The notes beneath the pieces were generated by a model. The model was not told where the DNA came from. It saw only the letters and a program-made list of their open reading frames with translations, and did no database searches. From JAAZZIT01 sp964480525 (GTDB lineage Bacteria > Bacillota > Clostridia > Oscillospirales > Ruminococcaceae), in assembly GCA_964480525.1 (NCBI GenBank), contig CAYZOV010000022.1, positions 1 through 25,647 of the forward strand: DNA of 25,647 nt. Direction: 5' to 3'. The translations under genes were made by a program, and so were the position numbers. How positions within the stretch are numbered: position 1 is the first letter of the stretch; each line of letters starts with the position of its first letter. This document shows, in pieces, positions 7,126 through 15,150 of this stretch.

Positions 7126-8328
7126 ATGGAAAAACGCTTTGTATATGCCGATAATGCGGCAACAACAAAGGTTTCGCAGAACGCTTTGCAGGCAGGTTTG
7201 CCGTACTTCACCGAGGGGTACGGGAACGCTTCCAGTATATATATGATGGGGCAGGACGCTGCAAAGGCTGTTTTGAACGCAAGGGAAAAGGTTGCAAACG
7301 CAATCGGTGCGAAAATCAACGAGATTTATTTTACTTCGGGCGGTTCTGAAGCCGACAACTGGGCTATCAAGGGCGTGGCTGACGCAGGAGAAAAGAAAGG
7401 CAAAAAGCACATTATTACATCATGCATTGAACACCACGCCGTACTTCACACCTGCGAATTTCTTGAAAAAAAGGGCTTTGAGGTGACATATCTTCCTGTT
7501 GACGAAAAGGGTATGGTCAGCGTTGAGGACGTTAAAAATGCCATTCGTGAGGATACTTGTCTTGTATCAATTATGTTTGCAAACAACGAAATCGGTACAA
7601 TTCAGCCGATTAAGGAAATCGGTGCAATTTGCCGTGAGAAAAAGGTTTTGTTCCATACGGACGCTGTTCAGGCAGTGGGCAATGTGGAAATTAACGTTAA
7701 GGAAATGAACATCGACCTTTTGTCGCTGTCGGGACACAAAATTCATGCAATGAAAGGCATTGGCGCAATGTATATGCGTGCGGGAATTGCTATTCCTAAT
7801 CTTGTACACGGTGGAGCGCAGGAGCGTTCAAAGAGAGCGGGTACGGAAAATGTTCCTGCCATTGTATCTTTGGGTGTGGCGATTGAGGACGCTTGCAGAG
7901 ATATTCCGCAAAAGCAGGCTAAAGTTTCGGCTATGAGGGACAAGCTTATTACTGAACTTTTGAAAATTAAGCAAACAAGACTTAACGGTCACGAAACACA
8001 GCGTTTATGCGGTAATGTGAACATTTCCGTAAGAGGAATTGAGGGCGAATCGCTTCTTTTAATGCTTGACCTTAACGGAATTTGCGCTTCGTCGGGAAGT
8101 GCTTGCACGTCGGGTTCTCTTGACCCGTCACACGTTTTGTTGGCTATAGGATTGCCCCACGAAATAGCACACGGTTCGCTAAGACTTTCAATTAACGAGG
8201 AAACAACAGACGAAGATATTGATTATATTCTGGAAGTTGTGCCAAAGGTTGTGGACAGGCTTAGAAGTATGTCGCCGCTTTGGGACAGAATTTGTCGTGA
8301 AGAGGGCATTACGGGCGGAAATATTTAG
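7126..8328 (+). CDS. iscS: Cysteine desulfurase (IscS/NifS type)
   Basis: This 400-residue PLP enzyme takes sulfur from cysteine as a persulfide and hands it to IscU for Fe-S clusters and to MnmA for tRNA thiolation. The PLP lysine is Lys205 in SGHKIHAMKG. His103 and His104 (CIEHHAV) fit the cofactor-stacking position, and TSGGSEADN binds the cofactor phosphate. The persulfide cysteine is Cys327 in SSGSACTSGS, on the long mobile loop of class I enzymes. The start follows GAAAGGATTGATATAG, and an almost identical leader precedes iscU. The gene is followed by iscU after 21 bases and then mnmA, a common clostridial layout. Confidence 0.95.
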   Translation: MEKRFVYADNAATTKVSQNALQAGLPYFTEGYGNASSIYMMGQDAAKAVLNAREKVANAIGAKINEIYFTSGGSEADNWAIKGVADAGEKKGKKHIITSCIEHHAVLHTCEFLEKKGFEVTYLPVDEKGMVSVEDVKNAIREDTCLVSIMFANNEIGTIQPIKEIGAICREKKVLFHTDAVQAVGNVEINVKEMNIDLLSLSGHKIHAMKGIGAMYMRAGIAIPNLVHGGAQERSKRAGTENVPAIVSLGVAIEDACRDIPQKQAKVSAMRDKLITELLKIKQTRLNGHETQRLCGNVNISVRGIEGESLLLMLDLNGICASSGSACTSGSLDPSHVLLAIGLPHEIAHGSLRLSINEETTDEDIDYILEVVPKVVDRLRSMSPLWDRICREEGITGGNI

Positions 8329-8349
8329 GATTTGAAAGGATTGATATAA

Positions 8350-8781
8350 ATGATTTACAGCGAAAAGGTTATGGACCATTTTGCAAACCCAAGAAATGTC
8401 GGTGTAATTGAAAATGCTGACGGGGTAGGCGAAGTCGGAAACGCAAAATGCGGAGATATTATGAAAATGTATCTCAAAATCAAAGACGGAATTATTGAGG
8501 ACGTAAAGTTTCAGACATTCGGTTGCGGTGCTGCGGTTGCAACTTCCTCAATGGCTACGGAACTTATCAAGGGAAAATCCATTGACGAAGCTTTGAAGCT
8601 TACAAACAAGGCTGTTGTCGAAGCTTTGGACGGACTTCCGCCTGCAAAACTCCATTGTTCGGTTTTGGCTGAACAGGCTATGAAGGCTGCAATTTCCGAT
8701 TATTACACAAAACAGGGAATTGACCCGTTGCCAATCGTGGGAGAATGTGGTGGCTGTGCTGATTGTGAAGGTTGTCACTAG
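8350..8781 (+). CDS. iscU: Fe-S cluster scaffold protein IscU, with extra cysteine tail
   Basis: This 143-residue scaffold is where IscS-derived sulfur and iron assemble a cluster. The three ligand cysteines are present (Cys34 in AKCGD, Cys59 in FGCGAA, Cys103 in LHCS), together with Asp36. A C-terminal extension beyond the usual fold carries Cys133, Cys136, Cys139 and Cys142, an exact CX2CX2CX2C series ending CGGCADCEGCH. This could bind an additional metal or cluster. The binding site GAAAGGATTGATATA repeats that of iscS, suggesting matched translation. A hairpin follows before mnmA. Confidence 0.95.
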   Translation: MIYSEKVMDHFANPRNVGVIENADGVGEVGNAKCGDIMKMYLKIKDGIIEDVKFQTFGCGAAVATSSMATELIKGKSIDEALKLTNKAVVEALDGLPPAKLHCSVLAEQAMKAAISDYYTKQGIDPLPIVGECGGCADCEGCH

Positions 8782-8804
8782 GTTAAAATTTTAAATGGAT
8801 AAAG

Positions 8805-8829
8805 ATAGGCAGAAGTTTTTTCTGCCTAT
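8805..8829 (+). terminator. Hairpin between iscU and mnmA (partial terminator or processing site)
   Basis: ATAGGCAGAA (8805-8814) pairs perfectly with TTCTGCCTAT (8820-8829). The following TGTTGT is a poor U-tract, so it may attenuate transcription or protect the iscSU message rather than stop all transcription into mnmA. Confidence 0.6.
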
Positions 8830-8859
8830 TGTTGTATGAAAAGGATTTGGGGAATTTTA

Positions 8860-9951
8860 ATGGAAAATTCAAAAAAGAAAAAAGTTCTTGTTGCCATGAG
8901 TGGCGGGGTGGATTCGTCAACGGCGGTTAAACTTTTGTTGGAGCAGGGCTACGAGGTGGCAGGTGCTACGATGAAGCTGTATTCCAACGAGGATTTGGGC
9001 GAACCAAAGGGAAAAACCTGTTGTGCGTTGAATGACGTTGAGGACGCAAGGCACGTTGCGTTCAAGCTTGGGATTCCGTTTTACGTTTTTAATTTTCAAA
9101 AGGACTTTTTTGAAAACGTTATGGACGTTTTTGTTAAAACCTATTTAGAGGGCGGAACGCCGAACCCGTGCATTGATTGTAACAAAAAGCTGAAATTTGA
9201 CCGCTTTTTACACAGAGCGTTGGAGCTTGGATTTGATTATATCGCCACGGGGCATTATGTGGTTAAGGAATTTGACGAGGAAAGCGGTAGGTGGCTTTTG
9301 AAACGCTCGGGTGACGCAAAAAAAGACCAGAGCTATGTTTTGTACGGCTTAACTCAAAAACAGCTTGCACACACGCTTTTTCCGTGCGGAAAAATGCCGA
9401 AAGAGGAAATCAGGCGAATTGCCGAAGAAAATAATCTCATTAACGCCGACAAGCCAGACAGTCAGGACATTTGCTTTGTGCCGGACGGAGATTATGCGTC
9501 ATTTATCGAAAATCGCACAGGTGAGGTTTCGCCAAAGGGAGAATTTGTGCTGACAGACGGCAGGGTTTTGGGTGAGCATAACGGCTTAATCAGGTACACA
9601 ATCGGACAGCGAAAGGGATTGGGGATTTCTTATTCCGAACCGCTTTTTGTTGTGGAAAAGGACGTGGAGCAAAACCGTGTGGTTTTGGGAACAAAGGACG
9701 AGATTTTCTCCACAAAACTTTACGCAAAGGACGTGAATTTCATTTCCTTTGACGTGGAAAAACTTGACAAGCCGTTCAGGACGTTTGCACAGACGAGATA
9801 CCACCAGTCGGCAGAAAGCTGTGTTGTCACATATTTGGGCGACAGCAGGGTTGAGGTTGTGTTTGACCAGCCGAAAAAGGCAATTTCAAAGGGGCAGGCT
9901 GTTGTGTTCTATGACGGAGATTACGTTGTGGGCGGCGGAACAATAGAATAA
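8860..9951 (+). CDS. mnmA: tRNA-specific 2-thiouridylase MnmA
   Basis: This 363-residue enzyme activates U34 of tRNA-Glu, -Gln and -Lys with ATP and inserts sulfur delivered from the cysteine desulfurase. The PP-loop SGGVDSS is at residues 14-20. The catalytic pair is Cys104 (NPCIDCN) and Cys205 (QDICFVPDGD). GHY and the DQSYVLYGL motif are also characteristic. The ATG at 8860 is preferred because GGGG lies eight bases before it. An upstream in-frame ATG at 8836 has no binding site and would only add eight residues. It is encoded next to its sulfur donor. Confidence 0.95.
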   Translation: MENSKKKKVLVAMSGGVDSSTAVKLLLEQGYEVAGATMKLYSNEDLGEPKGKTCCALNDVEDARHVAFKLGIPFYVFNFQKDFFENVMDVFVKTYLEGGTPNPCIDCNKKLKFDRFLHRALELGFDYIATGHYVVKEFDEESGRWLLKRSGDAKKDQSYVLYGLTQKQLAHTLFPCGKMPKEEIRRIAEENNLINADKPDSQDICFVPDGDYASFIENRTGEVSPKGEFVLTDGRVLGEHNGLIRYTIGQRKGLGISYSEPLFVVEKDVEQNRVVLGTKDEIFSTKLYAKDVNFISFDVEKLDKPFRTFAQTRYHQSAESCVVTYLGDSRVEVVFDQPKKAISKGQAVVFYDGDYVVGGGTIE

Positions 9952-9984
9952 TAAGCGTGACGGTTGACATTTATTAAACATAAA

Positions 9985-10020
9985 AACAGCAGAAAGTTTT
10001 TAAACTCTCTGCTGTTATTT
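9985..10020. terminator. Bidirectional terminator between convergent genes
   Basis: AACAGCAGA (9985-9993) pairs with TCTGCTGTT (10008-10016). T-runs flank it on both strands, so it serves mnmA on the plus strand and the unknown membrane-protein gene on the minus strand. Confidence 0.85.
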
Positions 10021-10021
10021 T

Positions 10022-11512
10022 TTATGAATTAAGTTCGTCGAAAATCTCGTCAGACGTCTTTTCGTCCTTTGCAAGGTCGCTTATGGATACGCTTTCCATT
10101 TCCTTTGGCTGTGCGTATGGAATAGGTTTTGGCATAGCGTCCTGTGGAATTTCCTCGCTGAAAACATTCATAGGGTCGTATTTTTCCTCGGTGTTTTTCG
10201 GGGTTTCAACGTTAGAGTACATTGCACGGTCGTACTCAAACGGCGGAACTTGCTGACAATGTAGGTAAAATCTGGTGATGAAATCCTTATCGACAGCAAC
10301 GTATTTTGCCACGCAAGACTTTCTTAGCTGTGGTTTTGAACGCTTGTTAGCCTGTACAAGCTGTGTTAAGAAAAGGCTCATATAACATTCATCGTAGAAT
10401 TTAGAGTGGTAAAGCTCAACCGAAATATATTGGGTCTGCCCTGCCGGTCGGCTTAGCAAATGTTCGTACTGGAAAATGCTGTTCGGGTTGTTTTGAAACA
10501 TTTTTCCTACTGTGTTCGGGTTAATAGGTGCTTTAAGCAAGAATCCGTCGCTTGCATTTTTCGTTGCCCACTCGTTTTCGCTTTCGATAAACGGCAATTC
10601 GGCACGCTGACAAGTGATAATAATTGCAGGCAAACAAATAGTGAAAATTTCGCCAATCCATACCACCCAGAGAACAAATCCCTTGTAGTTGTCGTTTTGT
10701 GCAGCTCCTGTTGCTGAATAGTAGCTTGACGAATGGTTGTTAATTGTCCAACGTCCTACTTCGTTTACGTCTTTAATCTTTTTCCAAAAATCAGACGGGT
10801 GGGTTATGTATGACATAACGCTATGCTCGGACGGGAGATATTTTCCGAAATACTCCTCGCTGTCCATATCGTATGATTTTTTGATACACTCAACTTCTTT
10901 GCCCGGAATTACTTTATATTTATAAAAACTGTCAAAAGCGTTTAAGTTTTTAAGGTCGTCTGTGGTGTACTTCGTACCGTTTACATAGTTGTAATACGCA
11001 ACATAAGACGTAGCGCCACCGTCGAAATTATCTTCCGTATATCGGTACAAAGACGTGGATTTTAATTTGTCAACGGCTTTTTCAAGTTCTTTGTCCGAAA
11101 GAATTTCCAAATTGTCATCGCTGAAATCGTAATAAAACTCCGTGTACAAAAAGGCATTGTAAGAATAATCGTCATCGTCCTGTGCGTAATATTCCCAGTA
11201 GTATTTTTCCGTGTCCCACTTTGCGTACAATGCCCATTTGAAAATTGTAAAAATAAGACAGCCGATAATTACACCGATAAGTGCAGAAGATTTGCTGTGA
11301 ATTTTCATAGCCTTAATAAGCACATACGCAATATAGCCCATAGCACAGCCAAAGCCTGCCGCCAATGCGATACACAAATAAGCACTTGGTGATATTTCGT
11401 TGATTTTAAGGTAAACAAAGCTCAAAAGCGAGCCTGCCACGCCAACCGCAAGAGCAATTGCAATAACCCCCAAAGGCATTAAGCCTTTTTTGGATTTGTA
11501 AGTTTGATTCAT
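10022..11512 (-). CDS. Multi-pass membrane protein of unknown function
   Basis: I do not recognise this 496-residue protein. Three hydrophobic segments lie near the N-terminus (about 12-35, 42-66 and 75-95). A Tyr/Asp-rich region of about 180 residues follows, starting YYWEYYAQDDDDYSYN, and is probably outside the cell. A fourth membrane segment (about 278-300, VLWVVWIGEIFTICLPAIII) leads to a C-terminal soluble region of about 195 residues with an acidic end (SISDLAKDEKTSDE). The start follows AGGGGGAC with good spacing. It appears to be a single-gene unit, divergent from fba and convergent with mnmA. No catalytic motif is visible. Confidence 0.8.
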   Translation of the reverse strand: MNQTYKSKKGLMPLGVIAIALAVGVAGSLLSFVYLKINEISPSAYLCIALAAGFGCAMGYIAYVLIKAMKIHSKSSALIGVIIGCLIFTIFKWALYAKWDTEKYYWEYYAQDDDDYSYNAFLYTEFYYDFSDDNLEILSDKELEKAVDKLKSTSLYRYTEDNFDGGATSYVAYYNYVNGTKYTTDDLKNLNAFDSFYKYKVIPGKEVECIKKSYDMDSEEYFGKYLPSEHSVMSYITHPSDFWKKIKDVNEVGRWTINNHSSSYYSATGAAQNDNYKGFVLWVVWIGEIFTICLPAIIITCQRAELPFIESENEWATKNASDGFLLKAPINPNTVGKMFQNNPNSIFQYEHLLSRPAGQTQYISVELYHSKFYDECYMSLFLTQLVQANKRSKPQLRKSCVAKYVAVDKDFITRFYLHCQQVPPFEYDRAMYSNVETPKNTEEKYDPMNVFSEEIPQDAMPKPIPYAQPKEMESVSISDLAKDEKTSDEIFDELNS

Positions 11513-11588
11513 AAATAGTCCCCCTAAAAATTTTTTGAATTTTCAAAAAATTAAGAATTGTTAATTTGTTTGCAAAATTCACTCTTAA

Positions 11589-11597
11589 ATTATATCA
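11589..11597 (-). promoter_or_regulatory. Extended -10 promoter for the membrane-protein gene
   Basis: On the minus strand the sequence reads TGATATAAT, an extended -10 element. The -35 region (TTTTAA, 17 bases upstream) is weak, as extended -10 promoters allow. Confidence 0.5.
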
Positions 11598-11785
11598 TAT
11601 TTTTTGTAGGATTAAAAGGTTAATTTTTACTAAATTTCGTAGATTTTAATTATATATTATTGATAAATTTTACATACCATGATTTTGAGGATTTTCATTT
11701 GCATTTTTGAGAACGCACAATATACAATTTAAATAGTATAAAAGGAAATAAGTTGTTAAATTTATACGAAAATCCAAAAAAATAA

Positions 11786-11814
11786 TTGCAATTTTAAGAA
11801 AAGTGAGTTATAAT
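11786..11814 (+). promoter_or_regulatory. Promoter of fba
   Basis: TTGCAA (11786-11791), 17 bases and TATAAT (11809-11814). The transcript would start near 11821, and its first bases include a stem AAGTGAA/TTCACTT (11828-11846) that could protect the 5' end of this highly expressed message. Confidence 0.8.
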
Positions 11815-11875
11815 AAAAAAGTAAACAAAGTGAAGTCTTTTCACTTCAAATTTAATTAAAACGGAGGACGTTAAA

Positions 11876-12739
11876 ATGTTAGTTTCAGCTAAGGAAATGC
11901 TTACAAAAGCAAGAGAAGGAAAGTACGCTGTTGGTCAGTTCAACATCAACAACCTTGAATGGACAAAGGCTATTCTCCTCACAGCACAGGAAAACAATTC
12001 ACCTGTAATTCTCGGTGTATCTGAGGGTGCTGGAAAGTATATGTGTGGTTATACAACAATCGTTGGTATGGTAAAGGGTATGATTGAGGAACTCAATATC
12101 ACAGTTCCTGTTGCACTTCACCTTGACCACGGTTCATACGAAGGTGCAAAGGCTTGCATTAACGCAGGTTTTTCATCAATTATGTTCGACGGTTCACATT
12201 ACCCAATCGAAGAAAACATCGCTAAGACAACTGAACTTGTAAACGCTTGCAACATTCTCGGACTTTCACTCGAGGCTGAGGTTGGTTCAATCGGTGGCGA
12301 AGAGGACGGCGTTATCGGTGCAGGCGAATGTGCTGACCCAGACGAATGTAAGGCTGTTGCTGACCTCGGCGTAACAATGCTCGCTGCAGGTATCGGTAAC
12401 ATTCACGGAAAGTACCCAGAAAACTGGGCTGGACTTTCATTTGATACACTTGCTGCTATCAAGGAAAAGGTTGGCGATATGCCACTCGTTCTCCACGGCG
12501 GTACAGGTATCCCTGCCGATATGATTAAGAAAGCTATCTCACTTGGCGTTGCTAAGATTAACGTAAACACAGAATGCCAGCTCGCATTCCAGGAAGCTAC
12601 AAGAAAGTACGTTGAAGAGGGCAAGGACCTTCAGGGCAAGGGATTTGACCCTAGAAAACTCCTCGCACCTGGCTTTGAAGCTATCAAGGCAACAGTTAAG
12701 GAAAAGATGGAACTTTTCGGTTCAATCAACAAGGCTTAA
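11876..12739 (+). CDS. fba: Fructose-1,6-bisphosphate aldolase, class II
   Basis: This 287-residue zinc enzyme of glycolysis splits fructose 1,6-bisphosphate into glyceraldehyde 3-phosphate and dihydroxyacetone phosphate. Asp84 and His85 are in LHLDHGS (catalytic acid and zinc ligand). Glu134 is in LEAEVG, and His177 (GNIHG) and His207 (VLHGGTG) complete the zinc site. The KINVNTE segment binds the substrate phosphate. GGAGG lies correctly before the ATG. Codon use is clearly different from its neighbours: CTC, TCA, CAC and GGT are frequent where other genes use CTT, TCG and GGC, as expected for a very highly expressed gene. It stands alone behind a near-consensus promoter. Confidence 0.95.
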   Translation: MLVSAKEMLTKAREGKYAVGQFNINNLEWTKAILLTAQENNSPVILGVSEGAGKYMCGYTTIVGMVKGMIEELNITVPVALHLDHGSYEGAKACINAGFSSIMFDGSHYPIEENIAKTTELVNACNILGLSLEAEVGSIGGEEDGVIGAGECADPDECKAVADLGVTMLAAGIGNIHGKYPENWAGLSFDTLAAIKEKVGDMPLVLHGGTGIPADMIKKAISLGVAKINVNTECQLAFQEATRKYVEEGKDLQGKGFDPRKLLAPGFEAIKATVKEKMELFGSINKA

Positions 12740-12758
12740 TTTTAGCTAATTGAATATC

Positions 12759-12862
12759 AGAGTGTAGCCTAGACGACTGAAATTTTTTCAGTTACCACTC
12801 TTTAATAAAAACAAGGGTCAAACGAAATTTTTACGAGCGTTCCTTTGTGGGACGCTCTTTTC
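12759..12862 (+). promoter_or_regulatory. Candidate preQ1-type riboswitch with terminator before queT
   Basis: Closing stem AGAGTG (12759-12764) pairs with CACTCT (12796-12801). Inside is a second hairpin, ACTGAA/TTCAGT (12777-12792), and an unpaired TAGCCTAGACG segment. An A-rich tail (12802-12834) follows, then a strong intrinsic terminator: GAGCGT (12835-12840) pairs with ACGCTC (12852-12857) and TTTT follows. That terminator ends about 24 bases before the queT start. Folded element, terminator and queuosine-precursor transporter gene in a row suggest ligand-controlled attenuation. A preQ1 class, perhaps class III, is inferred from the gene and not from a remembered consensus. The first hairpin could alternatively be the fba terminator. 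Confidence 0.55.
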
Positions 12863-12885
12863 GTTGCCTAGAAAACGAGGAAACT

Positions 12886-13395
12886 ATGACTTACAAAAAA
12901 ATCAACACAAAAAAAATCGCCACAATCGGCGTAACAGCAGGTATTTATGTTGTGCTGACGGTGGCACTTTCGAGCCTTTCATACGGTGGGGTACAATTCA
13001 GGGTGGCTGAAATGCTCACTTTGTTGTGCTTTTACAAAAAGGACTATTGCGTGGCACTTATTTTGGGGTGTTTTATTTCAAATATGTTTTCCCCAATGCC
13101 CGTGGATATGGTTATCGGAACGTTTGCCACAGCCGTTGCCGTAGTGCCGATGTACTTTATCGGCAAAAACGCCAAAGAAAAACGCCTTTTCAAAATGATT
13201 TTGGCGTCGTTGTGTCCTGTTTTTTCAAATGCAATAATAGTCGGTTTGGAAATTAAAATTTTCGTTGGACTGCCGTTTTTCATTTCGGCAATAGAGGTGG
13301 CTTTTGGCGAAATTGTGTGCGTTTGTGTTTTGGGTGTATTGTGTTTTTGGAATTTGGAAAAGAACAGGCAATTTTTGTTACTGATTAACAAATAA
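12886..13395 (+). CDS. queT: QueT-family transporter (queuosine precursor uptake, ECF S component)
   Basis: This hydrophobic protein of 169 residues has about five to six membrane segments. VQFRVAEMLTLLCFY near residue 35 and the following LILGCFISNMFSPMPVDMVIGT segment are the family signature of QueT/DUF988. QueT proteins serve as substrate-binding S components of energy-coupling factor transporters that import queuosine precursors. The energising EcfA and EcfT proteins are not in the window, so it would share a common module. The ATG at 12886 has CGAGGA upstream. A longer in-frame start at 12847 lies inside the terminator hairpin and is rejected. Confidence 0.85.
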   Translation: MTYKKINTKKIATIGVTAGIYVVLTVALSSLSYGGVQFRVAEMLTLLCFYKKDYCVALILGCFISNMFSPMPVDMVIGTFATAVAVVPMYFIGKNAKEKRLFKMILASLCPVFSNAIIVGLEIKIFVGLPFFISAIEVAFGEIVCVCVLGVLCFWNLEKNRQFLLLINK

Positions 13396-13436
13396 AGGCA
13401 ACAATTTATAAGATTTAAAAAAACATTAAATACCTC

Positions 13437-13465
13437 TTGAATTTTCCGCTGTAATATGTTACAAT
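13437..13465 (+). promoter_or_regulatory. Promoter of the metal exporter homologue
   Basis: TTGAAT (13437-13442), 17 bases and TACAAT (13460-13465). The -10 region ATATGTTACAATAAT closely resembles that at 17140-17156. Confidence 0.7.
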
Positions 13466-13500
13466 AATATTTGAAACATTTTGAAAGAGGTATCAATTTA

Positions 13501-14352
13501 ATGAAGCAAATTATCTTCCATGTTATTGAACATTCATTTAAAGACTTGGTTGTGATTATACCGTTTTTGTTCGCTGTTTTTCTGTTCATAGAATTTGTTG
13601 AACATAAGGGTTCGGAAAAAATGGGTAAAGCGCTTACGAAACTGGGGGCTTTCGGTTCGGTTGGCGGAGCGATTCTGGGGTGCGTTCCTCAATGCGGTTT
13701 TTCCGTTATGGCGTCGAATTTGTTCGCAGGCAGGCTTATCTCAATGGGAACTCTGGTTGCTGTTTTTATTTCAACAAGCGACGAAGCTATTCCGCTTATG
13801 CTTGCAAGCCCCGAACATATCGGCTCGGTGTGGAAGCTTATCCTGTGCAAGGTGATTATCGCTGTTGTGGCGGGCATAGCTGTGGATATTGTTGTAAAAG
13901 CCTTTTCAAAGGGCAAAGAGGAAAATGCCGATTTTGAAAACATCTGCACCGATTGTGGGTGTGGTTGTCATTCCATTTGGTACAGTGCTTTCAAGCACAC
14001 ACTTGAAATTTCTATTTTCATTTTGATTGTAAACATTCTTTTGGGAAGTGCTATTGAAATTATAGGTGAGGATACCATCAGCAAGGTTTTGATGACAAAC
14101 AGCGTTTTTCAGCCGTTTGTGGCGGCAATTATCGGATTTATCCCGAACTGTGCGGCGTCGGTTTTGCTAACTAACCTTTACATAGAGGGTATGGTTTCGT
14201 TCGGTTCGTGCGTTGCCGGACTTTGCACGGGCGCAGGCGTGGGACTTGTTGTGCTTTTTAAGGCTAACAAAAATCTCAAACAAAATTTTGCCATTGTGGG
14301 AATTTTGTATGTGGTTTCGGTAATTTCGGGACTTATTATTAACTTGATTTAG
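13501..14352 (+). CDS. Putative heavy-metal or manganese exporter, ArsP_2-like family
   Basis: This 283-residue protein has about eight to ten membrane segments. It has an internal duplication: GCVPQCGFSV (60-69) and GFIPNCAASV (212-221) are equivalent motifs in the two halves, each followed by an SNLF or TNLY segment. The loop between halves carries a cysteine cluster (CTDCGCGCH, 149-157) likely to bind metal. This fits the family annotated as putative manganese or arsenic efflux proteins. The substrate cannot be decided from sequence. The start at 13501 follows AAAGAGG. An in-frame ATG at 13471 overlaps the promoter region and lacks a binding site. It has its own promoter; pyrE follows 42 bases later. 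Confidence 0.75.
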   Translation: MKQIIFHVIEHSFKDLVVIIPFLFAVFLFIEFVEHKGSEKMGKALTKLGAFGSVGGAILGCVPQCGFSVMASNLFAGRLISMGTLVAVFISTSDEAIPLMLASPEHIGSVWKLILCKVIIAVVAGIAVDIVVKAFSKGKEENADFENICTDCGCGCHSIWYSAFKHTLEISIFILIVNILLGSAIEIIGEDTISKVLMTNSVFQPFVAAIIGFIPNCAASVLLTNLYIEGMVSFGSCVAGLCTGAGVGLVVLFKANKNLKQNFAIVGILYVVSVISGLIINLI

Positions 14353-14394
14353 GTAATAAATGGGGATTATCCCTAAAATAAAGGAGTATGCGTT

Positions 14395-15051
14395 ATGACT
14401 TACAAACAGGAATTTATTAAATTTATGACAGAGTGCGGAGTTTTGACTTTCGGAGAATTTACCCTTAAAAGCGGTAGAAAAGCGCCGTATTTCATTAACT
14501 GCGGAAATTATAAAACAGGCGCACAGCTTGCTAGATTAGGCGAATTTTACGCCGAGTGCATTAAGGACAACAATATTCCCGTTGAAACGCTTTTCGGCCC
14601 TGCATACAAGGGTATTCCTTTGGCAGTTTCGGCAGTTGTTGCATTGCAGAACAAATTCGGAATCGACGTAGCTTACACCTTTGACAGAAAAGAAGTTAAA
14701 GACCACGGTGAGGGCGGAATGTTCGTTGGAAAAGCACTTTGCGACAACGAAAAGGTTGTAATTATCGACGACGTAATGACTTCGGGAAAAGCTTTGAAAG
14801 AATCTGTTCCTAAGCTTAAAAGTGCCGCTGACGTGGACATTACGGGTATGGTTATTACAGTTGACAGAATGGAAAAGGGTCTTAACAGCGATTTTTCGGC
14901 TGTTCAGGAAGCGTACAACGAATTTGGAATCAAGGTTTACTCAATCGTAAACATGGAGGACATTATCGACGCAATTCGTGAGGGAATCGTTGACGGCAAA
15001 GAGTATTTGGACAAAATGCTTGAATACAGAGAACAGTACGGCGTAAAGTAA
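14395..15051 (+). CDS. pyrE: Orotate phosphoribosyltransferase
   Basis: This 218-residue enzyme of pyrimidine synthesis converts orotate and PRPP to orotidine 5'-phosphate. The PRPP-binding motif VVIIDDVMTSGKA spans residues 121-133. The N-terminal LKSGRKAPYF binds orotate, and DRKEVKDHGEGG forms the flexible catalytic loop. AAAGGAG precedes the start. It is separated from other pyrimidine genes here and may be cotranscribed with the preceding metal exporter gene, because no clear terminator or promoter lies between them. A terminator follows. Confidence 0.95.
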   Translation: MTYKQEFIKFMTECGVLTFGEFTLKSGRKAPYFINCGNYKTGAQLARLGEFYAECIKDNNIPVETLFGPAYKGIPLAVSAVVALQNKFGIDVAYTFDRKEVKDHGEGGMFVGKALCDNEKVVIIDDVMTSGKALKESVPKLKSAADVDITGMVITVDRMEKGLNSDFSAVQEAYNEFGIKVYSIVNMEDIIDAIREGIVDGKEYLDKMLEYREQYGVK

Positions 15052-15090
15052 TTTATCGCAAATTTTAATTTAATTTTGACTTTTAAGGTG

Positions 15091-15130
15091 ACGGGCAGAA
15101 AAATTTTAAAAAATCTGTCCGTTTGCTTTT
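15091..15130 (+). terminator. Terminator of pyrE
   Basis: ACGGGCAGA (15091-15099) pairs with TCTGTCCGT (15114-15122), with an A/T loop and a TTGCTTTT tail. Confidence 0.75.
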
Positions 15131-15150
15131 GCGTGGAATCGGAGAAAAAT

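Larger units (their letters stand above)
11513..11875. other. AT-rich divergent intergenic region
   Basis: This region of about 360 bases holds the promoter of the minus-strand membrane-protein gene, the fba promoter and leader, and an AT-rich centre in which I see no gene or clear RNA. Confidence 0.6.

Noticed and set aside
13044..13589. A 181-residue minus-strand frame across queT and the next gene
   Set aside because: It overlaps two real genes on the other strand and their promoter. Its sequence looks random.
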